Numbered from the stretch's first letter, positions 44,484 to 54,271 are shown. The stretch is DNA of 64,000 bases from Pseudocalidococcus azoricus BACA0444 (GCF_031729055.1 NZ_JAVMIP010000014.1:27976-91975), one strand, 5' to 3'. The notes: a model not told the origin generated them from the letters alone. Numbers and translations: made by a program.

Positions 44484-44614
44484 GGCTCAGTTACAGCAAA
44501 AATCAGGAATAGAAGGGAAATCATTTATTATCTTAGCACTAGACAAAATTTCCCCAGGCCTGGATCATGTCCCAAACCAACAGAATAGTCCCAGGAATGG
44601 CCAGAGCAGCACAA

Positions 44615-45052
44615 TTAAGCTCGGTCAAACCAGAGAACCTTAAGCACACTGCCACCAACCACAGTTACCAGGCCAACGATGAAGGCCCACAGACGGGCAT
44701 CCAGGATTTTTTGTCGATCACGCAATTCAGAAACATCATCTCGGAGTTCATCCCGTAAGGCACCAACCTTATCATTGAGTGTTTTGATTTCTCCCTTAAG
44801 CTCAGTCTTAACCGCATCAACCTTGTCATTGAGTGCTTTGATTTCTCCCTTAAGCTCAGTTTTAACCGCATCAACCTTGTCATTGAGTGCCTTGACCTCG
44901 GCCCGCAGTTCATTAATCTCCCCTTTTACCTCGGCCCGTAATGTTTTGAATTGTTCATCGGTCTTGGCCTGATTAACCTTCATTTCTAAGGCAAGGGCCT
45001 GGATCGCATCCAAAATTTGCTTTGTTTCGCTGGCTGTTACGGCTTCAGACAT
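44615..45052 (-). CDS. Coiled-coil protein with C-terminal membrane helix, downstream of devA
   Basis: 145 residues. Nearly all of residues 5-115 is a coiled coil, with an 18-residue unit ELKGEIKALNDKVDAVKT repeated in tandem (see DNA repeat at 44766). One C-terminal membrane helix (LWAFIVGLVTVVGGSVLKVL) follows. A perfect AAGGAGAT ribosome site precedes the ATG, and the gene starts 11 bp after devA's stop. It is probably the last member of the devBCA operon. Function unknown; an adaptor or tether is only inference. Confidence 0.78.
   Translation of the reverse strand: MSEAVTASETKQILDAIQALALEMKVNQAKTDEQFKTLRAEVKGEINELRAEVKALNDKVDAVKTELKGEIKALNDKVDAVKTELKGEIKTLNDKVGALRDELRDDVSELRDRQKILDARLWAFIVGLVTVVGGSVLKVLWFDRA
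44766..44900 (-). repeat. 54-bp tandem repeat inside the coiled-coil gene
   Basis: Two full units start at 44766 and 44820, with a partial third at 44874. The first two differ at only a few positions. The period is exactly 18 codons, so copy number changes keep the frame but would alter coiled-coil length by 18 residues. Confidence 0.85.
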
Positions 45053-45063
45053 GGTTATCTCCT

Positions 45064-45768
45064 TCAGTGCTCCATTTCCGCAGTTGTGGGTAAATTTTGA
45101 AACAGCCGCCCGTCCTCCATCTGAATTAACCGATCCGCCACGTCTAAAATTCGGTTGTCATGGGTCACGAGCAAAATGGTACACCCCTGTTCCTGGGCCA
45201 GTTTCCGCATAATTTCCACCACATCTCGCCCTGATTGCTTATCCAAGGCCGCGGTCGGTTCGTCGGCTAAGACAAGTTTTGGATGGCCCACTAAGGCCCT
45301 GGCAATGGCAACCCGTTGTTTTTGGCCGCCCGATAAGTGATGGGGTAAGTAATCCAGATGCTCCCCCAGGCCAACGGCAGTTAACATTTCTGTGACGCGT
45401 TTTTCAGCACTGGGGGCAGGAATATCCGGCTGTAAATCCATTGTCATCATCACATTTTGGCGGGCCGTCAGGGAGTGGAGTAAGTTGTTGGCCTGGAAGA
45501 TATAACCCGTTTGGCGACGTATGGCTAGTTGTTGACTGGTGGTGGAATGACGCAGTTCTTGTCCCAAAACCCGTAAGCTTCCCTCTTGGGCCGACCGCAG
45601 CGCGCCAATTAATGTCAGGAGTGTAGTTTTGCCGGATCCCGATGGCCCAGTCATGATGACAATTTCCCCCGGATAGATCTGGGCCTCTAGCTGGAACAAA
45701 ACCTGCTTACGGAGCCGACCGGTGCCAAAGTAATGATTTAAGCCTTGAATATCAATAACCGGTTCCAT
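45064..45768 (-). CDS. devA: DevA-type ABC exporter ATPase
   Basis: 234 residues. Walker A GPSGSGKTTLL, signature LSGGQKQRVAIARAL, Walker B LVLADEPTAALD and H-loop VTHDNRI are complete. It resembles DevA/MacB-like ATPases. With the adjacent permease and membrane-fusion genes it forms a DevBCA exporter. In heterocyst formers this exports envelope glycolipids; in unicellular strains the cargo is undefined. Confidence 0.9.
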   Translation of the reverse strand: MEPVIDIQGLNHYFGTGRLRKQVLFQLEAQIYPGEIVIMTGPSGSGKTTLLTLIGALRSAQEGSLRVLGQELRHSTTSQQLAIRRQTGYIFQANNLLHSLTARQNVMMTMDLQPDIPAPSAEKRVTEMLTAVGLGEHLDYLPHHLSGGQKQRVAIARALVGHPKLVLADEPTAALDKQSGRDVVEIMRKLAQEQGCTILLVTHDNRILDVADRLIQMEDGRLFQNLPTTAEMEH

Positions 45769-45787
45769 CGCCCCACATCCTTAAGCC

Positions 45788-46942
45788 TTAGAAAATATCA
45801 GCCGGATCCGCGGCCTGGACACGTCGCATGGCAATACCGCCTGATACAGTACACATCATGACTGTCAGGACAAAGACCATCAAGGCTCGCTCAACAGTCA
45901 TCCCCACCGGGAGCGCAGTTGCCCGATAAATTAGGTTGTATAGCAAAAATGCCACCGCAAATCCTGGAATATAGCCCAATACGGATAGAATGAGCGACTC
46001 CTGCATCACCACTCCATAGAAATATAAATTCCGATAGCCCATGGCCTTGAGGGTGGCATATTCCGGTAAGTGATCCGAGACATCTGTGTAAAGCACCTGA
46101 TAGACAATGACTGTGCCGACAATGAAGCCCATCAAAGCCCCCAGGGAAAAGATAAACCCAATGGAGGTGCTTTTCTCCCAGTAGGTCCGCTCAAAATCTA
46201 CAAAGCCCTGATGGGTGAGCACAAGGACATCATTAGGTAACTCGGCCCGCATCTGAGCCACGAGCGCTTCAACATTAGTCCCTGGCTTGACCTTAATTAA
46301 GCCAACATCAATCAATCCCACAAGCCGGCGCGGAAATAAGCGTAAAAAATTCAGATCGCTGGTGAGTAGATTACCGTCAGCCCCAAAGTTCGCCCCCATG
46401 TGAAAGGCCGCATCTACTGTGATTTGTCGCCCGGAAACTTCAGTAATCACCCGCCCATTGTCCTGTAGCAGTTGATTAACTGGCCCAAATTGAGCGCGGG
46501 AGTCCACATCAAACAGGGCATGATCGGCAAGTTTAATTTTTTCCCGATTTTCCCGCACCCCCGGCAAAATAAAGGAGTCAGCGGTGGGATCAACCCCAAT
46601 CACGAGGAGTTGACGCGTGGTTTTATCCACCGGATTGCGCCAGAGACCAAAGCCCAAATACAAGGGGGAAACAGACTCCACTCCGGCAAATCCCCCTGCT
46701 TGATAGAGCCGCCGCCGGGTAAAGGTTTTCATCGCAATCAGGGCTGTGGATTGGGGGCTAATCAGGACAATATCGGCGTTAATCCCATCGTGAAAGCGCA
46801 CCGCAGCTTTGAACAGGGCATCCCGAAAGCCAAACTGCATCATCATCAAAACCACTGCAAAAGCAATCCCGGCCACCGCGACTAGCAGCCGAATCCGTTC
46901 CCGTTGGAGTTGGAGCCAGGCCAGGGGAATCGCCAAAATCAT
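45788..46942 (-). CDS. devC: DevC-type ABC exporter permease
   Basis: 384 residues. One N-terminal helix (residues 18-40), a large periplasmic MacB-like domain (to about 255) and three C-terminal FtsX-type helices, ending in VMMCTVSGGIAMRRVQAADPADIF. This is the DevC/FtsX layout. Its start overlaps the devB stop by 4 bp. It is the membrane part of the DevBCA exporter. Confidence 0.9.
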   Translation of the reverse strand: MILAIPLAWLQLQRERIRLLVAVAGIAFAVVLMMMQFGFRDALFKAAVRFHDGINADIVLISPQSTALIAMKTFTRRRLYQAGGFAGVESVSPLYLGFGLWRNPVDKTTRQLLVIGVDPTADSFILPGVRENREKIKLADHALFDVDSRAQFGPVNQLLQDNGRVITEVSGRQITVDAAFHMGANFGADGNLLTSDLNFLRLFPRRLVGLIDVGLIKVKPGTNVEALVAQMRAELPNDVLVLTHQGFVDFERTYWEKSTSIGFIFSLGALMGFIVGTVIVYQVLYTDVSDHLPEYATLKAMGYRNLYFYGVVMQESLILSVLGYIPGFAVAFLLYNLIYRATALPVGMTVERALMVFVLTVMMCTVSGGIAMRRVQAADPADIF

Positions 46943-48117
46943 GACGGCTCTCCACTGGGATCAATCACAACTTCGACCTGCAAATTGGTCAGGCCAGCGG
47001 CAATACGGCTATCATCCAGACGAATTTTGACCTCCACGACGCGAACATCGGTTTTGGCCGCCGGATCCGTATCAATGACATCGTTTTTAGCAATCAATAG
47101 GCCAACCTGGGCCACTTGACCAGAAATTGGTTGGGGGAAGGCGGGGCTTTTAATCAGGGCGGGCTGACCGACTTTAATCCGAGGCACATCAGTTTCATAG
47201 ACTTCGGCAACAGCATACATCTGCTTGGTATTGCCCAGTTGTAAAATTCCATCCGTACCAATGGCTTCCCCGGCCCAGGTATAGATTTTCAGGATTTGCC
47301 CGGCCCGCGGTGAACGAATGATGGTGCGCTGGAGGCGAGCTTCGGCTAATTCTAAATTCCGTTTGGTAGAGTTGACGAGAATCTGGGCCTGGGAACGACT
47401 GAGGTTGGCCTGGGCAGAGCGGAGTTGATCTTGGGCATTGACAGCGTTGGTCTGTTCTTCGTTGCTAATTTGACTCAAGGTGGCCTGGGCAGCTTCCAGT
47501 TCTTCGGTACGGCTGCGGACAATCAGTTCTTTGTCTTCTAACAGTTGTTGGGAGATGGCCCCGGCCTGGGATAGCTGGCGAAACCGTTGATATTCCCGTT
47601 GGCTAGAGGCTAATTCTGCGGCGATGCGTTGAATCGTAGCTTTTTGGGCCCGCATTTGAGCCAGCTTTGGCTGGGTGACTTGATCCAGACGCGAACGGGC
47701 CTCGGCAATTTGCGCTTCTCCCAATTGGGTTTCGGCCTGGAGACGTTTCTGAGCTTCTGCCAGCTGATCCGCTGCTAAGTTGCGCTCTGCCAAGCGTTCT
47801 GGATAACTATCTAAGTAGAGCAGAACTTGGCCGGGTTGAACAAAATCCCCTTCTTTAACTAAGAGCTTCCCAATCCGTTCACCGGGGGTGCCACTTAAAA
47901 CAATACTCTCCCCCTCTGGCTCAAGGCGGCCCAAGGCACTGATTTTTTCCGAGGGCCGTGGCTTAGTCTGACTGATAGCGGGATTGGGCGTAGATGCGGG
48001 GGGACTTGTCAACTGTCGAAGACTCACCATCAAGGTCAATAGCCCGAGACCAACCAAACTACCCATGAGCCAGGGATTCATGCCCTTGAGACTAAATGGA
48101 CTCCCCACCCGTATCAC
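46939..48117 (-). CDS. devB: DevB-type membrane-fusion protein (HlyD family)
   Basis: 392 residues. An N-terminal helix (MGSLVGLGLLTLMVSL) anchors it. A barrel-sandwich lipoyl half (GKLLVKEGDFVQPGQVLLYL) leads to a long alpha-hairpin (about 115-250) rich in Gln, Ala and Glu. The second lipoyl half and a beta-barrel (VYETDVPRIKVGQPALIKS) complete the adaptor fold. First gene of the operon; it would connect DevCA to a TolC-like channel. Confidence 0.9.
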   Translation of the reverse strand: MIRVGSPFSLKGMNPWLMGSLVGLGLLTLMVSLRQLTSPPASTPNPAISQTKPRPSEKISALGRLEPEGESIVLSGTPGERIGKLLVKEGDFVQPGQVLLYLDSYPERLAERNLAADQLAEAQKRLQAETQLGEAQIAEARSRLDQVTQPKLAQMRAQKATIQRIAAELASSQREYQRFRQLSQAGAISQQLLEDKELIVRSRTEELEAAQATLSQISNEEQTNAVNAQDQLRSAQANLSRSQAQILVNSTKRNLELAEARLQRTIIRSPRAGQILKIYTWAGEAIGTDGILQLGNTKQMYAVAEVYETDVPRIKVGQPALIKSPAFPQPISGQVAQVGLLIAKNDVIDTDPAAKTDVRVVEVKIRLDDSRIAAGLTNLQVEVVIDPSGEPS

Positions 48118-48346
48118 CTTCCTTCCCTGATTGTTTGTAGCCTGCCTAAAATGTCTGAGTCTGTGTTGATCCTAATCTAAATATAAAGAAATGCTAAAAG
48201 TATGAAATCATGTTCGCACCAATACCCTATTGCCCTTCTGAGGGGGGATGGTATCATTTATCACAGATCTGTTGCTTAATGCGTTGCTTAATACCCATTC
48301 TGCGGGAATATCTTCAATTGCCACTGTCTATCGGTAGGGTCGTCCC

Positions 48347-49945
48347 ATGACATCGACATCCATTGCACCTGTTGTTCTCGTTATTTTAGATGGCTGGGGC
48401 TACCGAGAAGAATCAGCTGGAAATGCTGTAGCTTTGGCGAAAACACCTGTCATGGACAGTCTATGGGCGGCTTACCCCCACACCTTGGTGCATACTTCCG
48501 GTAAAGCAGTCGGTCTGCCGCGGGGGCAAATGGGTAATTCAGAGGTTGGGCATTTAAATATTGGGGCCGGGCGCACGGTTCCCCAAGAGTTAGTCCGTAT
48601 TTCTGACGCGGCGGAGGATGGAACCTTGCATCAAAATCCAGCCCTTGTCAAGCTCTGCCAGGCCCTGAAAAGCCGTCAAAGGAAGTTACATTTGATTGGC
48701 CTGTGTTCCGAAGGTGGAGTCCACTCCCATTTAGATCACCTTTATGCCCTTGTGGAAATGGCCCAGCAACAGGGAATTACGGAAGTTTGTATCCATGCCA
48801 TTACCGATGGTCGTGACACCCCGCCCATGGAAGCCAAAGAGGTGCTAAAAACCCTAGAAGAGTGCTTAAAGGAAATTGGCCTGGGCAAAGTAGTCACGGT
48901 GAGTGGTCGCTATTACGCCATGGATCGAGATCGGCGGTGGGATCGGGTGGAGTTGGCCTATCGAGTGATGGTGTCCAATGATGAGATTAACTCTCTTGCA
49001 CCGTGGGAAGTGGCAGCGGCGGCTTATCAATCCGAGATTAGCGATGAATTTATTCAACCCGTGCGGATTGCAGCGGGGGCAGTTGAGCCAGGGGATGGGG
49101 TCATTTTCTTTAACTTTCGCCCCGATCGGGCCCGGCAACTAACTCAGGCCTTTATTGACCCCAATTTCCAGGGATTTGCCCGGGAGCAGATTGAACCCTT
49201 AGAATTCGTCACTCTGACCCAATACGACAGTAATTTAACCTGTGACGTGGCATTTCCGCCCCAAAACCTGAGCAAAATCCTGGGGGAAGTAATTTCAGCA
49301 GCCGGGTTATCTCAATTACGGGTTGCGGAAACAGAAAAATACGCCCATGTCACCTACTTCTTTAATGGTGGTATTGAGGATCCCTTTCCGGGGGAAGATC
49401 GCGTTTTGATCCCCAGTCCCATGGTTCCCACCTATGATCGGGCTCCAGCCATGTCAGCAGCAGCAGTCACGGAAGCGGTAGTAGCAGGGATCGAAAAAGG
49501 AATTTACTCTTTAATAGTAGTCAACTACGCCAATCCCGATATGGTTGGACACACGGGGCAAATTCCCGCCACGATCCAGGCCTTGGAGACGGTTGATCGT
49601 TTTTTGGGCCAGGTGATTGACAGCACTCTGAGGATGGGCGGCACACTCCTGATTACCGCGGATCACGGCAACGCCGAATATATGCAGGATGAAAATGGCA
49701 ATCCTTGGACAGCCCACACCACAAACCCTGTGCCTTTAATTTTGGTAGAAGGGGAAAAGCGGCAAATTCCCGGTCATGGGACGGATGTGCAACTGCGTGA
49801 GGCAGGCTGTTTAGCAGACTTGGCCCCGACTATTTTGGCGATTCTCAAGCTAGATCAACCCCCAGAAATGACCGGCAAATCCCTGATTGAACCCGCAGCC
49901 TACGAAATGCGCGCCAGTCGGACTCCTGTGCCGGTTAAGCTTTAG
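48347..49945 (+). CDS. gpmI: 2,3-bisphosphoglycerate-independent phosphoglycerate mutase
   Basis: 532 residues. It interconverts 3- and 2-phosphoglycerate. LVILDGWGYRE starts the phosphatase domain, Ser65 in MGNSEVGHLNIGAGR is the nucleophile, and ITADHGNAEYM and HTTNPVPLI supply metal ligands. All alkaline-phosphatase-like motifs are present. It is a central glycolysis enzyme in cyanobacteria, which use this Mn-dependent form. Confidence 0.97.
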   Translation: MTSTSIAPVVLVILDGWGYREESAGNAVALAKTPVMDSLWAAYPHTLVHTSGKAVGLPRGQMGNSEVGHLNIGAGRTVPQELVRISDAAEDGTLHQNPALVKLCQALKSRQRKLHLIGLCSEGGVHSHLDHLYALVEMAQQQGITEVCIHAITDGRDTPPMEAKEVLKTLEECLKEIGLGKVVTVSGRYYAMDRDRRWDRVELAYRVMVSNDEINSLAPWEVAAAAYQSEISDEFIQPVRIAAGAVEPGDGVIFFNFRPDRARQLTQAFIDPNFQGFAREQIEPLEFVTLTQYDSNLTCDVAFPPQNLSKILGEVISAAGLSQLRVAETEKYAHVTYFFNGGIEDPFPGEDRVLIPSPMVPTYDRAPAMSAAAVTEAVVAGIEKGIYSLIVVNYANPDMVGHTGQIPATIQALETVDRFLGQVIDSTLRMGGTLLITADHGNAEYMQDENGNPWTAHTTNPVPLILVEGEKRQIPGHGTDVQLREAGCLADLAPTILAILKLDQPPEMTGKSLIEPAAYEMRASRTPVPVKL

Positions 49946-49999
49946 CGTTAAGATTTAGTCAGTGATTCCGGTTGCAATCCGTTCAATTCAGGTCTAGGT

Positions 50000-50236
50000 A
50001 TGTTGGAAAAAATCTTGATGGGTGTTTGGGCTTTTTCGGCCTTGGGTTTGGTGATTTTAGTTCTACTTCACAGTCCCAAGGGGGATGGTCTAGCGGCGAT
50101 TGGCGGCCAGGCCCAGTTATTTACCAGTACCAAAAGTGCCGAAACAACCTTAAACCGAATTACCTGGACGTTAACCGTGCTGTTCATGGGCTTAACGGTG
50201 GTCTTAAGTGCAGGTTGGTTAGGGGCCAGTTCCTAA
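50000..50236 (+). CDS. secG: Preprotein translocase subunit SecG
   Basis: 78 residues, two membrane helices. ILMGVWAFSALGLVILVLLHSPKGDGLA is the classic SecG opening, and GGQAQLFTSTKSAETTLNRITWTLT links to the second helix. It stimulates SecYE translocation. It follows gpmI by 54 bp, an order common in cyanobacteria. Confidence 0.94.
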   Translation: MLEKILMGVWAFSALGLVILVLLHSPKGDGLAAIGGQAQLFTSTKSAETTLNRITWTLTVLFMGLTVVLSAGWLGASS

Positions 50237-50296
50237 ATTTTTCCGTCATTTTTGAGGATTGGCCATGGAGCAGGCGGAGAGACTTTGGGGTAACGC

Positions 50297-50992
50297 ATGA
50301 AGGCCGTTGTTTTGCTCTCTGGTGGTTTAGATTCTTCGACAGTGTTGTACCAGGCCCAGGCCGATGGTCTAGATTGTTATGCCCTGTCCTTTGATTATGG
50401 TCAGCGGCATCGGACGGAACTCAACTCTGCCCAGGCCATTGCCCAAGCTGCGGGTGTGGTTGCCCATCAAGTTGTCACCTTCAATCTCCGGGCCTGGGGG
50501 GGATCTGCCTTAACGGATGAGCAAATTGATGTGCCAGGGTCACGGGATTTAGCCGCCATCAGCCAAGGCATCCCCGTCACCTATGTGCCAGCCCGCAATA
50601 CGATTTTCCTCAGTTTTGCCCTCAGTTATGCCGAAGCCCTGGCGGCCCAGCGGGTGTATATCGGTGTCAATGCCTTGGATTATTCTGGCTATCCCGACTG
50701 TCGCCCGGATTATGTCGCGGCCATGCAAACGGTCTTTAACTTGGGGACGAAAACCGGCCGGGAAGGTAAACCGATTACAATTACAGCTCCGCTGATCAAT
50801 CTCCATAAAACCGAAATTATTGAATTAGGGAATCAGCTAGGTGTACCTTGGGTCAAAACTTGGTCTTGTTACAGCGATGGCGGCAATGGTGAAGTTCCCA
50901 TGGCCTGTGGGGTTTGTGATGCCTGTCAGTTAAGGTTGGCGGCGTTTCAAGAACTTGGCCTGGTGGATCCAATTCCCTATCGTTGTTTTTAA
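50297..50992 (+). CDS. queC: 7-cyano-7-deazaguanine synthase QueC
   Basis: 231 residues. P-loop SGGLDSST near the N-terminus binds ATP. The C-terminal Cys cluster (WSCYSDGG, then ACGVCDACQLR) binds zinc. It converts 7-carboxy-7-deazaguanine to preQ0 in queuosine synthesis. VPARNTIFLSFALSYAEAL is family-typical. Confidence 0.96.
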   Translation: MKAVVLLSGGLDSSTVLYQAQADGLDCYALSFDYGQRHRTELNSAQAIAQAAGVVAHQVVTFNLRAWGGSALTDEQIDVPGSRDLAAISQGIPVTYVPARNTIFLSFALSYAEALAAQRVYIGVNALDYSGYPDCRPDYVAAMQTVFNLGTKTGREGKPITITAPLINLHKTEIIELGNQLGVPWVKTWSCYSDGGNGEVPMACGVCDACQLRLAAFQELGLVDPIPYRCF

Positions 50993-51016
50993 GCTGAACA
51001 TATCTTAAAGAAGGCG

Positions 51017-52306
51017 TTAGTGTTGGCCCTGATAATCATCCCGAGTTCCCCTGGCCTTGATGGCATCACTAATTCGACCCAGGGCATGAACATAGGCGGC
51101 CGTTCTGAAGGGGATGGTTTTGGCCTGGGCAATGTGCCAAATTTCATTCGTTTCCCGTAACATCCGCTCTTGAAGTTTTTGATCCACTTCTGCTGCACTC
51201 CAATACCAGCCACTCCGATTTTGGACCCACTCAAAATAGCTCACAGTGACTCCCCCAGCATTGACTAAAATATCGGGAAAAACCGGAATTCCCTTTTGCG
51301 CCAAAATTGCATCGGCAGCGGCAGTAATCGGGCCATTAGCCACCTCAAAAATCACCTTGGCCTGGACTTGGGCAGCATTGTCTTGGGTAATTTGTTTTTC
51401 CAGGGCGGCGGGAACCAACACATCCACGGGCAGTTGCAGCAGTTCGGCGTTGGTAATCCGTTGATAGTCCACGCGCTGACAGACACTTCCGGCACAATAG
51501 ACCGCCTCCAGGCCCCGCGTCGTTTCCTTATATTGCTTAACACTGGGAATATCTAATCCCTCTGGGGCATAAATACCGCCTTGGGAATCACTCACCGCCA
51601 CAACCCGATAACCCGACCTAAAAAGCAGTTCCGCTAAAATCCCCCCCGCATTGCCAAAGCCTTGAATCGCCACAGTCGTGTTTGGGGGTTGATAGCCATA
51701 GCGGGGTAACACATTATTGATTACGGTATAGGCTCCCTTGGCGGTGGCAGAATTGCGGCCTAAACTTCCCCCCATCGCAATCGGTTTACCCGTGACCACG
51801 CCGCGACTAATTCGCCGTTGAATTAAGCTATATTGATCCATCATCCAGCCCATAATCATGGCATTGGTATAAACATCTGGAGCCAAAATATCCATGTCCG
51901 GGCCAATAAAGTCGGCAATTCCGTCAATATAGCCGCGGCTGAGGCGTTCTAATTCCATGACCGAGAGGGCTTTCGGATTAACCGTGATCCCCCCCTTTGC
52001 CCCGCCAAAAGGTAAATCCATCACGGCACACTTAAAGGTCATCCAAAAGGCTAGGGATTCCACTTCATCGGCAGTGACATGGGGATGGTAGCGGACTCCG
52101 CCTTTGCCCGGCCCCCGCGTGTCCTCGTAGCGCACCCGATAGCCCTGAAAAATTTGCAATGAGCCATCATCCATCCGCACCGGAATGGCTACCCGAATCG
52201 CGGCTTTGGGGTATTTCAACCGTTCTCGGGTATCGGTGGGTAAGTCCAGATGGGCCATAGCCCGTTGCAGTTGAATTTGGGCATCGGATAGTTGGGAACC
52301 ACTCAT
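51017..52306 (-). CDS. gdhA: Glutamate dehydrogenase family (Glu/Leu/Phe/Val)
   Basis: 429 residues. FGGAKGGITVNP includes the catalytic Lys. VAIQGFGNAGGILAELL is the dinucleotide-binding loop, and PVFPDILVNAGGVTVSYFEW is the conserved C-terminal block. It performs reversible amination of 2-oxoglutarate; GDH activity in cyanobacteria usually prefers NADPH. It is convergent with queC and stands alone. Confidence 0.92.
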   Translation of the reverse strand: MSGSQLSDAQIQLQRAMAHLDLPTDTRERLKYPKAAIRVAIPVRMDDGSLQIFQGYRVRYEDTRGPGKGGVRYHPHVTADEVESLAFWMTFKCAVMDLPFGGAKGGITVNPKALSVMELERLSRGYIDGIADFIGPDMDILAPDVYTNAMIMGWMMDQYSLIQRRISRGVVTGKPIAMGGSLGRNSATAKGAYTVINNVLPRYGYQPPNTTVAIQGFGNAGGILAELLFRSGYRVVAVSDSQGGIYAPEGLDIPSVKQYKETTRGLEAVYCAGSVCQRVDYQRITNAELLQLPVDVLVPAALEKQITQDNAAQVQAKVIFEVANGPITAAADAILAQKGIPVFPDILVNAGGVTVSYFEWVQNRSGWYWSAAEVDQKLQERMLRETNEIWHIAQAKTIPFRTAAYVHALGRISDAIKARGTRDDYQGQH

Positions 52307-52655
52307 AAGATCCTGGAATTGGGCCTAAGTCTAATTTTACGATGGCGGTTTGCCCAACCAGGCCTGGGTTATCAGAACCGTTACTTGGCTTTGTATTCCT
52401 AGATCAGGTTGATCCTCGCCCAAGCCCCCTACTCATTTCCCTGAGGCTTTCCTGTCCCAAGGGAGGGGATCATCACATTGCCAGCCTAATAGCAACTCGT
52501 CAAAAATTCGATTAAAGACAATAATCTTAAGATTTCCATCTATTTATAACAGTCTGCGTAACATTATAAGTTTAAGAACTGTGTCTTCAAATTGCAAGTC
52601 TTTAGTTAGCACTGTAATATCAAGCCAATGCTCAACCAGCAACCCAATTATTTCC
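52307..52655. other. Intergenic region with MITE relic
   Basis: About 350 bases between gdhA and the exported-protein run. Contents I can support: a CCAGGCCTGG palindrome near 52360 and a degraded right end of the 107-bp MITE at 52529-52568. An in-frame stretch reading into the 52656 gene is not needed for its signal peptide. No RNA gene seen. Confidence 0.55.
52529..52568 (+). repeat. Relic of the MITE right end
   Basis: AACAGTCTGCGTAACATTATA (21 bases, 52548-52568) aligns with the right end of copy A (ACAGTCTGCGTAACGCTATA). The preceding AAGATTTCC also aligns in register with copy A (AAGATTTCT). The left two thirds of the element is not recognisable. Confidence 0.6.
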
Positions 52656-53120
52656 ATGAAACATAGCTTTACCCTTGCTTTTATCTGTTTGACTATCCTG
52701 TTTGCGCGCGGGGCAATGGCTGAAACCTGCGAACCTTTACCCCCTCAAGTTTCACCCACTGATGGCAACAAAGTCCGCGTCAGAATTGCTCCCGACCTGG
52801 GCTTTGGCTCCCATGGCAATACTTACTTTATAATCCCTCGGCCTGTTTCTACTGTCACCATCAAACTCACACCAGTTACAACTGATAATGCTGCCTACCC
52901 AACCCAACTGATTGCTCGCTATTCTGACGACACAATTTTTGAATCCGGCGCGCCAATCTTTGTCCCTGACAGTACCAAACCAATCATTTGGGGCCCGTTA
53001 CAAGTGAATCAATCGGGGAAAGTTTTTGATGTCTTTAATGTCAAAATTCTTGAAAATTATCGCCTTTATCCGCAGTCGAAAGGATTTACCTATGATCTAG
53101 AAGCCTTTGGCTGCCGTTAG
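52656..53120 (+). CDS. Exported hypothetical protein
   Basis: 154 residues from ATG 52656, chosen because it begins a clean signal peptide (MKHSFTLAFICLTILFARG, cleavage after AMA). Mature part starts ETCEPLPPQVSP and is strand-rich, with few charges and two Cys near the ends (ETC and FGCR) that could form a disulfide. A beta-sandwich is likely. No family recognised. First of three consecutive genes for exported proteins. Confidence 0.7.
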   Translation: MKHSFTLAFICLTILFARGAMAETCEPLPPQVSPTDGNKVRVRIAPDLGFGSHGNTYFIIPRPVSTVTIKLTPVTTDNAAYPTQLIARYSDDTIFESGAPIFVPDSTKPIIWGPLQVNQSGKVFDVFNVKILENYRLYPQSKGFTYDLEAFGCR

Positions 53121-53171
53121 CCTGTCTATTCTTCCATCCGCAACTCCAGCACATCCATTGCACTATCTACT

Positions 53172-54233
53172 ATGCTCAAAGCTTTTTCATTTCGATCCGT
53201 ACTTCTAGCCCTTGCCCTCGTATTACCTGCCAGCATAGAAGGGGTTTTAGCGGCTCCAGTTCCGGCAACGACCTATAAAACCACTGCTATTCCGGCCCCC
53301 GCTGCCATTGGCAATGATGCCAGCCGTTACAAAGTGACCATTTATCCAACGGTGCCGGGGATGGGAACCCGTGATGTTGCCCCCGACCCTGATGGTTCCG
53401 TTTGGTTTAATGGGCAGTGGTCAGGGGTGATTGGGCATCTTATTCCGGCCACTGGGGAGGTGAAGTTATATCCCCTTGGGCGTGGCTCCCATCCCCACGG
53501 GGTGATTATGGGCCCAGATGGCTATCTCTGGATTTGTGATGAAGCCAATGCCATTGTCCGTTTTGACCGGAAAACCCATGAAGTGAAGCAGTATAAACTG
53601 CCGCCATTCCCCCACACGATGGGTTACGGTAACCTGAATACGCCCGTGTTTGATGGTAAGGGAATTCTCTGGTTTACAGCCCAAAATGGCTATTATGGTC
53701 GCTTAGATCCACGCACAGGTGACATTAAAATCTTTCCGGCTCCCTTGGGCTATGGTCCCTACGGGATGACAGCGACACCGAAAGGAGATGTTTGGTACAC
53801 CAGTTTGGCAGGGAATTACATTGCCCGGATTGACACAACAACCTTTCTCCCAGAGGTGTTTACCATTCCAGAAAAGATTGCCAATGGCTCACGGCGGATT
53901 TGGTCAGATTCCCAAGGCAATATCTGGATTACCACTTGGGGGACTGGGGCCTTAATGCGGTTCAACCCAGTCTCCAAAATTTGGGACTCCTATAAGCTTC
54001 CAGGCCTGGGGCCGCGGGGCTATTCCACCTATGTTGATAACCAAGATAAGGTTTGGAGTTCTGATTTTGGGACGAATTCAATTCACCAGTTTGATCCGGT
54101 CACGAATTCATTTACTATTTTTCCGGGGAATAAGCAGAATGTCCAAACGCTCCAGATGAACGGAGTTGGAGATCGGATTTGGGCTGGACAGCAAGGGGTT
54201 GATCAGATTGTTTTGTTTGAACGTATAAAATAG
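53172..54233 (+). CDS. Exported Vgb/streptogramin-lyase-like beta-propeller
   Basis: 353 residues. A signal peptide (RSVLLALALVLPASIEGVLA) precedes repeated propeller blades, each with a pattern such as PDGYLWICDEANAIVRFDRKT, GILWFTAQNGYYGRLDPRTG and GDVWYTSLAGNYIARIDTTT. About six or seven blades can be seen, as in virginiamycin B lyase (Vgb) and related NHL-like proteins. Periplasmic export argues against an antibiotic role; binding or a lactonase-like function is possible. Cotranscribed with its neighbours. Confidence 0.88.
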   Translation: MLKAFSFRSVLLALALVLPASIEGVLAAPVPATTYKTTAIPAPAAIGNDASRYKVTIYPTVPGMGTRDVAPDPDGSVWFNGQWSGVIGHLIPATGEVKLYPLGRGSHPHGVIMGPDGYLWICDEANAIVRFDRKTHEVKQYKLPPFPHTMGYGNLNTPVFDGKGILWFTAQNGYYGRLDPRTGDIKIFPAPLGYGPYGMTATPKGDVWYTSLAGNYIARIDTTTFLPEVFTIPEKIANGSRRIWSDSQGNIWITTWGTGALMRFNPVSKIWDSYKLPGLGPRGYSTYVDNQDKVWSSDFGTNSIHQFDPVTNSFTIFPGNKQNVQTLQMNGVGDRIWAGQQGVDQIVLFERIK

Positions 54234-54271
54234 TGTTTGATCACACACATTATCGTCCCCCAAAATTACCG

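Noticed and set aside
44665..44972. Repeat-like frames on both strands in the coiled-coil gene
   Set aside because: They arise from the 54-bp repeat in other frames.
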